NCBI GenBank assembly: GCA_023433705.1
Contig: JAEYUC010000080.1
Coordinates: 1-40,104, forward strand
DNA: 40,104 nt
Source of the DNA: Pseudomonadota bacterium
GTDB lineage: Bacteria; Pseudomonadota; Gammaproteobacteria; Steroidobacterales; Steroidobacteraceae
Direction: 5' to 3'
Shown here: positions 38,473 through 40,104 of the stretch, in pieces
Layout: each line of letters starts with the position of its first letter
Position numbering within the stretch: the stretch's first letter is position 1
Made by a program: the position numbers and the translations under genes
Notes under the pieces: generated by a model
The model's database searches: none
The model's input: the letters and a program-made list of their open reading frames with translations, nothing else
Told to the model about the DNA's origin: nothing

Positions 38473-39768
38473 GTGAAACGCCGAGACTTCCTCCAGACGC
38501 TGGGCGCAGGGTCCGCGCTCGCCGCGCTTCTTCCACTATCCATCCGCGAAACGCTGGCCGCCGCGCTCAACCTGCCCGAGTTCGTCATCACGGAGGTCGA
38601 GGTGCTGCGCATCTCCGGTCCACGCGAGAGGACGCGCGGCCCCACGGGCCAGCACCAGGTGAATCCGCTGCACATATATCCCGACCGGCGCCCGAAGCCC
38701 TTCAGGGAATCTCCCGCGCGCCAGGAAAGCTACACCGCGCGCCATCACTATCTACGCATCCGCACGAAGGGCGGTCACGAGGGCATCTACGGATACGTCG
38801 ACAGCGAGGCGCTGCCGACCATCCTGGGGCCGCTGCGCCGCCTGCTCATCGGCCAGGACGCGCTCGCGATAGAAAAGCTCTGGGACCAGATGTACCGCTC
38901 GAATCGCCACGCACGCGCGAGCCACTACATGATGGGCATCAGCTACTGCGACAACGCCCTCTGGGACCTGCGCGCGCGCTTCCTCGACATCCCCGTGTTC
39001 CGGTTGTTAGGCGGACCCACGCAGCATCCCGTGCGCGTGTACGGCAGCTGCCTGGGCTTCCCGGTCGATCCGCCGCTGGCGGCGAAGCGCGCGGCGCAAC
39101 TGGAGAATGACGGATTCATCCACCAGAAATGGTTCCTGGCCTACGGACCCGGCGACGGGCAGAAAGGCATGGACCTCAACGTCGCGCTCGTGCGCGAGCT
39201 GCGCGCAGCGGTCGGCGACGACGTCGAGATCGGTTTCGACGCGTACCAGGGGTGGGATCTCAACTACGCGATCCAGTGGTGCCGCAAGGTCGAGCAGTAC
39301 CGGCCATGGTTCATCGAGGAAGCGTTTCCGATGGCCGACGTCGAGAGTTTCATCCGGCTGCGGCAATCGACCGGCGTGCCGGTCGCGACCGGCGAACATT
39401 TCTACAATCGCTGGGAAGTGCAGCAGTTCCTCAAGGCCGACGCGCTTCACTACGTGCAGGCGGATCCCGAGTGGTGCGGCGGCATCAGCGAGGTCGCGAA
39501 GATCTGCCAGCTCGCCTCGGTGCATGGTGTACGCGTCATGCCCCACTGCCACAACGTGCACGCCGCGCTCGCGATCGTCGCGAGCCAGTCGCCCTCCGTG
39601 TGCCCGGCGGGCGAGTTCCTGATCAATCACGTGGCCGAGAAGCAGTGGTTCATCAAGGACCCGCTGGTCGCCGTGAACGGGCTGGTGGCGCTGCCCGAGA
39701 AACCCGGCTTCGGCATCGAGTTCGATGCCGCGAAGATCGCGAAACAGGAAACGCTGACCGAGCTCTAG
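38473..39768 (+). CDS. Tat-exported enolase-superfamily (mandelate racemase-like) enzyme
   Basis: A 431-residue protein. The N-terminal KRRDFLQTLGAGSALAALLPL is a twin-arginine signal, so it folds with its metal in the cytoplasm and is exported. It has the capping domain and the (beta/alpha)7-beta barrel of the enolase superfamily with metal ligands D256 (GFDAYQGW), E282 (FIEEAFP) and E308 (GEHF), candidate base K219 (HQKW) and the His-rich MPHCHN near 358-360. Members abstract the proton next to a carboxylate, giving racemisation or dehydration, usually of sugar acids. The substrate is unknown. GTG start at 38473 with GAGGG upstream. The stop abuts that of the convergent LysR gene. Confidence 0.88.
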   Translation: MKRRDFLQTLGAGSALAALLPLSIRETLAAALNLPEFVITEVEVLRISGPRERTRGPTGQHQVNPLHIYPDRRPKPFRESPARQESYTARHHYLRIRTKGGHEGIYGYVDSEALPTILGPLRRLLIGQDALAIEKLWDQMYRSNRHARASHYMMGISYCDNALWDLRARFLDIPVFRLLGGPTQHPVRVYGSCLGFPVDPPLAAKRAAQLENDGFIHQKWFLAYGPGDGQKGMDLNVALVRELRAAVGDDVEIGFDAYQGWDLNYAIQWCRKVEQYRPWFIEEAFPMADVESFIRLRQSTGVPVATGEHFYNRWEVQQFLKADALHYVQADPEWCGGISEVAKICQLASVHGVRVMPHCHNVHAALAIVASQSPSVCPAGEFLINHVAEKQWFIKDPLVAVNGLVALPEKPGFGIEFDAAKIAKQETLTEL

Positions 39769-40104
39769 CTACCGGCGGCCGGCCGTCTGCCACTCGTCGA
39801 GTTCGTCGGTGAACAGATCCGCGACGAGCTCCCGCAACCACTTGTTCTTCGGATCGCGCTCGAAGTTGCGATGCCAGTGCAGCTTCAGATCGATCTTCGG
39901 CGTCTGGATGGGCGGCTCGGCGATGCGGATGTTCATGTGCGCCTTGCGCACGAAGATGCCGACCGCGTGCGGCACGGTCACCACGAGATCCGTCTGCGAG
40001 ATGATGGGCGGGATGCTCATGAAGTGCGGCGTCTCGAGCACCACGCGCCGGTGAATCTTCTTCGATCGCAGGAAACGCTCGAAAACCTCGTATGTGCGCC
40101 CTGC
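39769..40104 (-). CDS. LysR-family transcriptional regulator, C-terminal part (cut by window edge)
   Basis: The last 111 residues of a LysR effector-binding domain; the frame stays open to the window edge, so the start and helix-turn-helix lie outside. Recognised from RRVVLETPHFMSIPPIISQTD and the C-terminal WHRNFERDPKNKWLRELVADLF, typical of the NodD-like branch. Its stop is directly next to the stop of the convergent enolase-superfamily gene. Targets are unknown; a role in the aromatic pathway is possible because several LysR proteins control protocatechuate genes. Confidence 0.88.
   Translation of the reverse strand, partial: AGRTYEVFERFLRSKKIHRRVVLETPHFMSIPPIISQTDLVVTVPHAVGIFVRKAHMNIRIAEPPIQTPKIDLKLHWHRNFERDPKNKWLRELVADLFTDELDEWQTAGRR

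Overview
This is a GC-rich bacterial chromosome segment with dense gene packing on both strands. It has no gene-free stretch over about 200 bp, and I saw no transposase, phage gene, CRISPR array or tRNA/rRNA gene. Three long TonB-dependent receptors, a lipoprotein with a proline-rich linker, NodD-type LysR regulators and a palindromic repeat containing GGGGACAGATTTATTT suggest a Gammaproteobacterium of the Steroidobacter/Nevskia kind. A sphingomonad-like lifestyle (aromatic catabolism, many TonB receptors) fits equally well, so the taxonomic call is inference.

Left part (1-5.9 kb). A leftward methyl-cycle operon (metF-like, PfkB kinase, metK cut by the window edge) diverges from a rightward pair: an MFS transporter and a carotenoid-oxygenase-family enzyme with features of lignostilbene dioxygenases. 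A small membrane protein converges on this pair.

Middle part (5.9-18.8 kb). There are two TonB receptors, one behind a GntR regulator and one divergent from a LysR regulator. Between them lie a PQQ- and haem-dependent alcohol dehydrogenase preceded by a beta-propeller lipoprotein, an unknown secreted protein, and a short-chain dehydrogenase that resembles lignin-dimer C-alpha dehydrogenases.

Right part (18.8-40 kb). This is an aromatic catabolic island. Leftward genes encode the lower half of the protocatechuate 4,5-cleavage pathway: 4-oxalomesaconate tautomerase, CHA aldolase, PDC lactonase and the LigJ hydratase. A DUF1932-type dehydrogenase, an 83-residue unknown exported protein, an aldo/keto reductase and a desaturase are interleaved or downstream. 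Next comes a MarR-controlled module: a TonB receptor, MarR, a fused enoyl-CoA hydratase/3-hydroxyacyl-CoA dehydrogenase and an aryl-CoA ligase. pobA and ligA-ligB-ligC follow on the right. Together these could take a hydroxycinnamate through CoA-dependent beta-oxidation to 4-hydroxybenzoate (thiolase not seen here), then to protocatechuate, and then by 4,5-cleavage to pyruvate and oxaloacetate.

Two almost identical 24-bp sites with a GTATGTAGTACATAC-type core lie at 28518 (TonB receptor/marR divergence) and 32765 (CoA ligase/pobA divergence). They are strong candidates for the MarR operator and would join outer-membrane import, CoA activation and ring hydroxylation in one regulon. Downstream of ligC lie a subclass B3 metallo-beta-lactamase, an XRE-cupin regulator with a GNAT acetyltransferase, a Tat-exported enolase-superfamily protein, and a LysR gene cut by the right edge.
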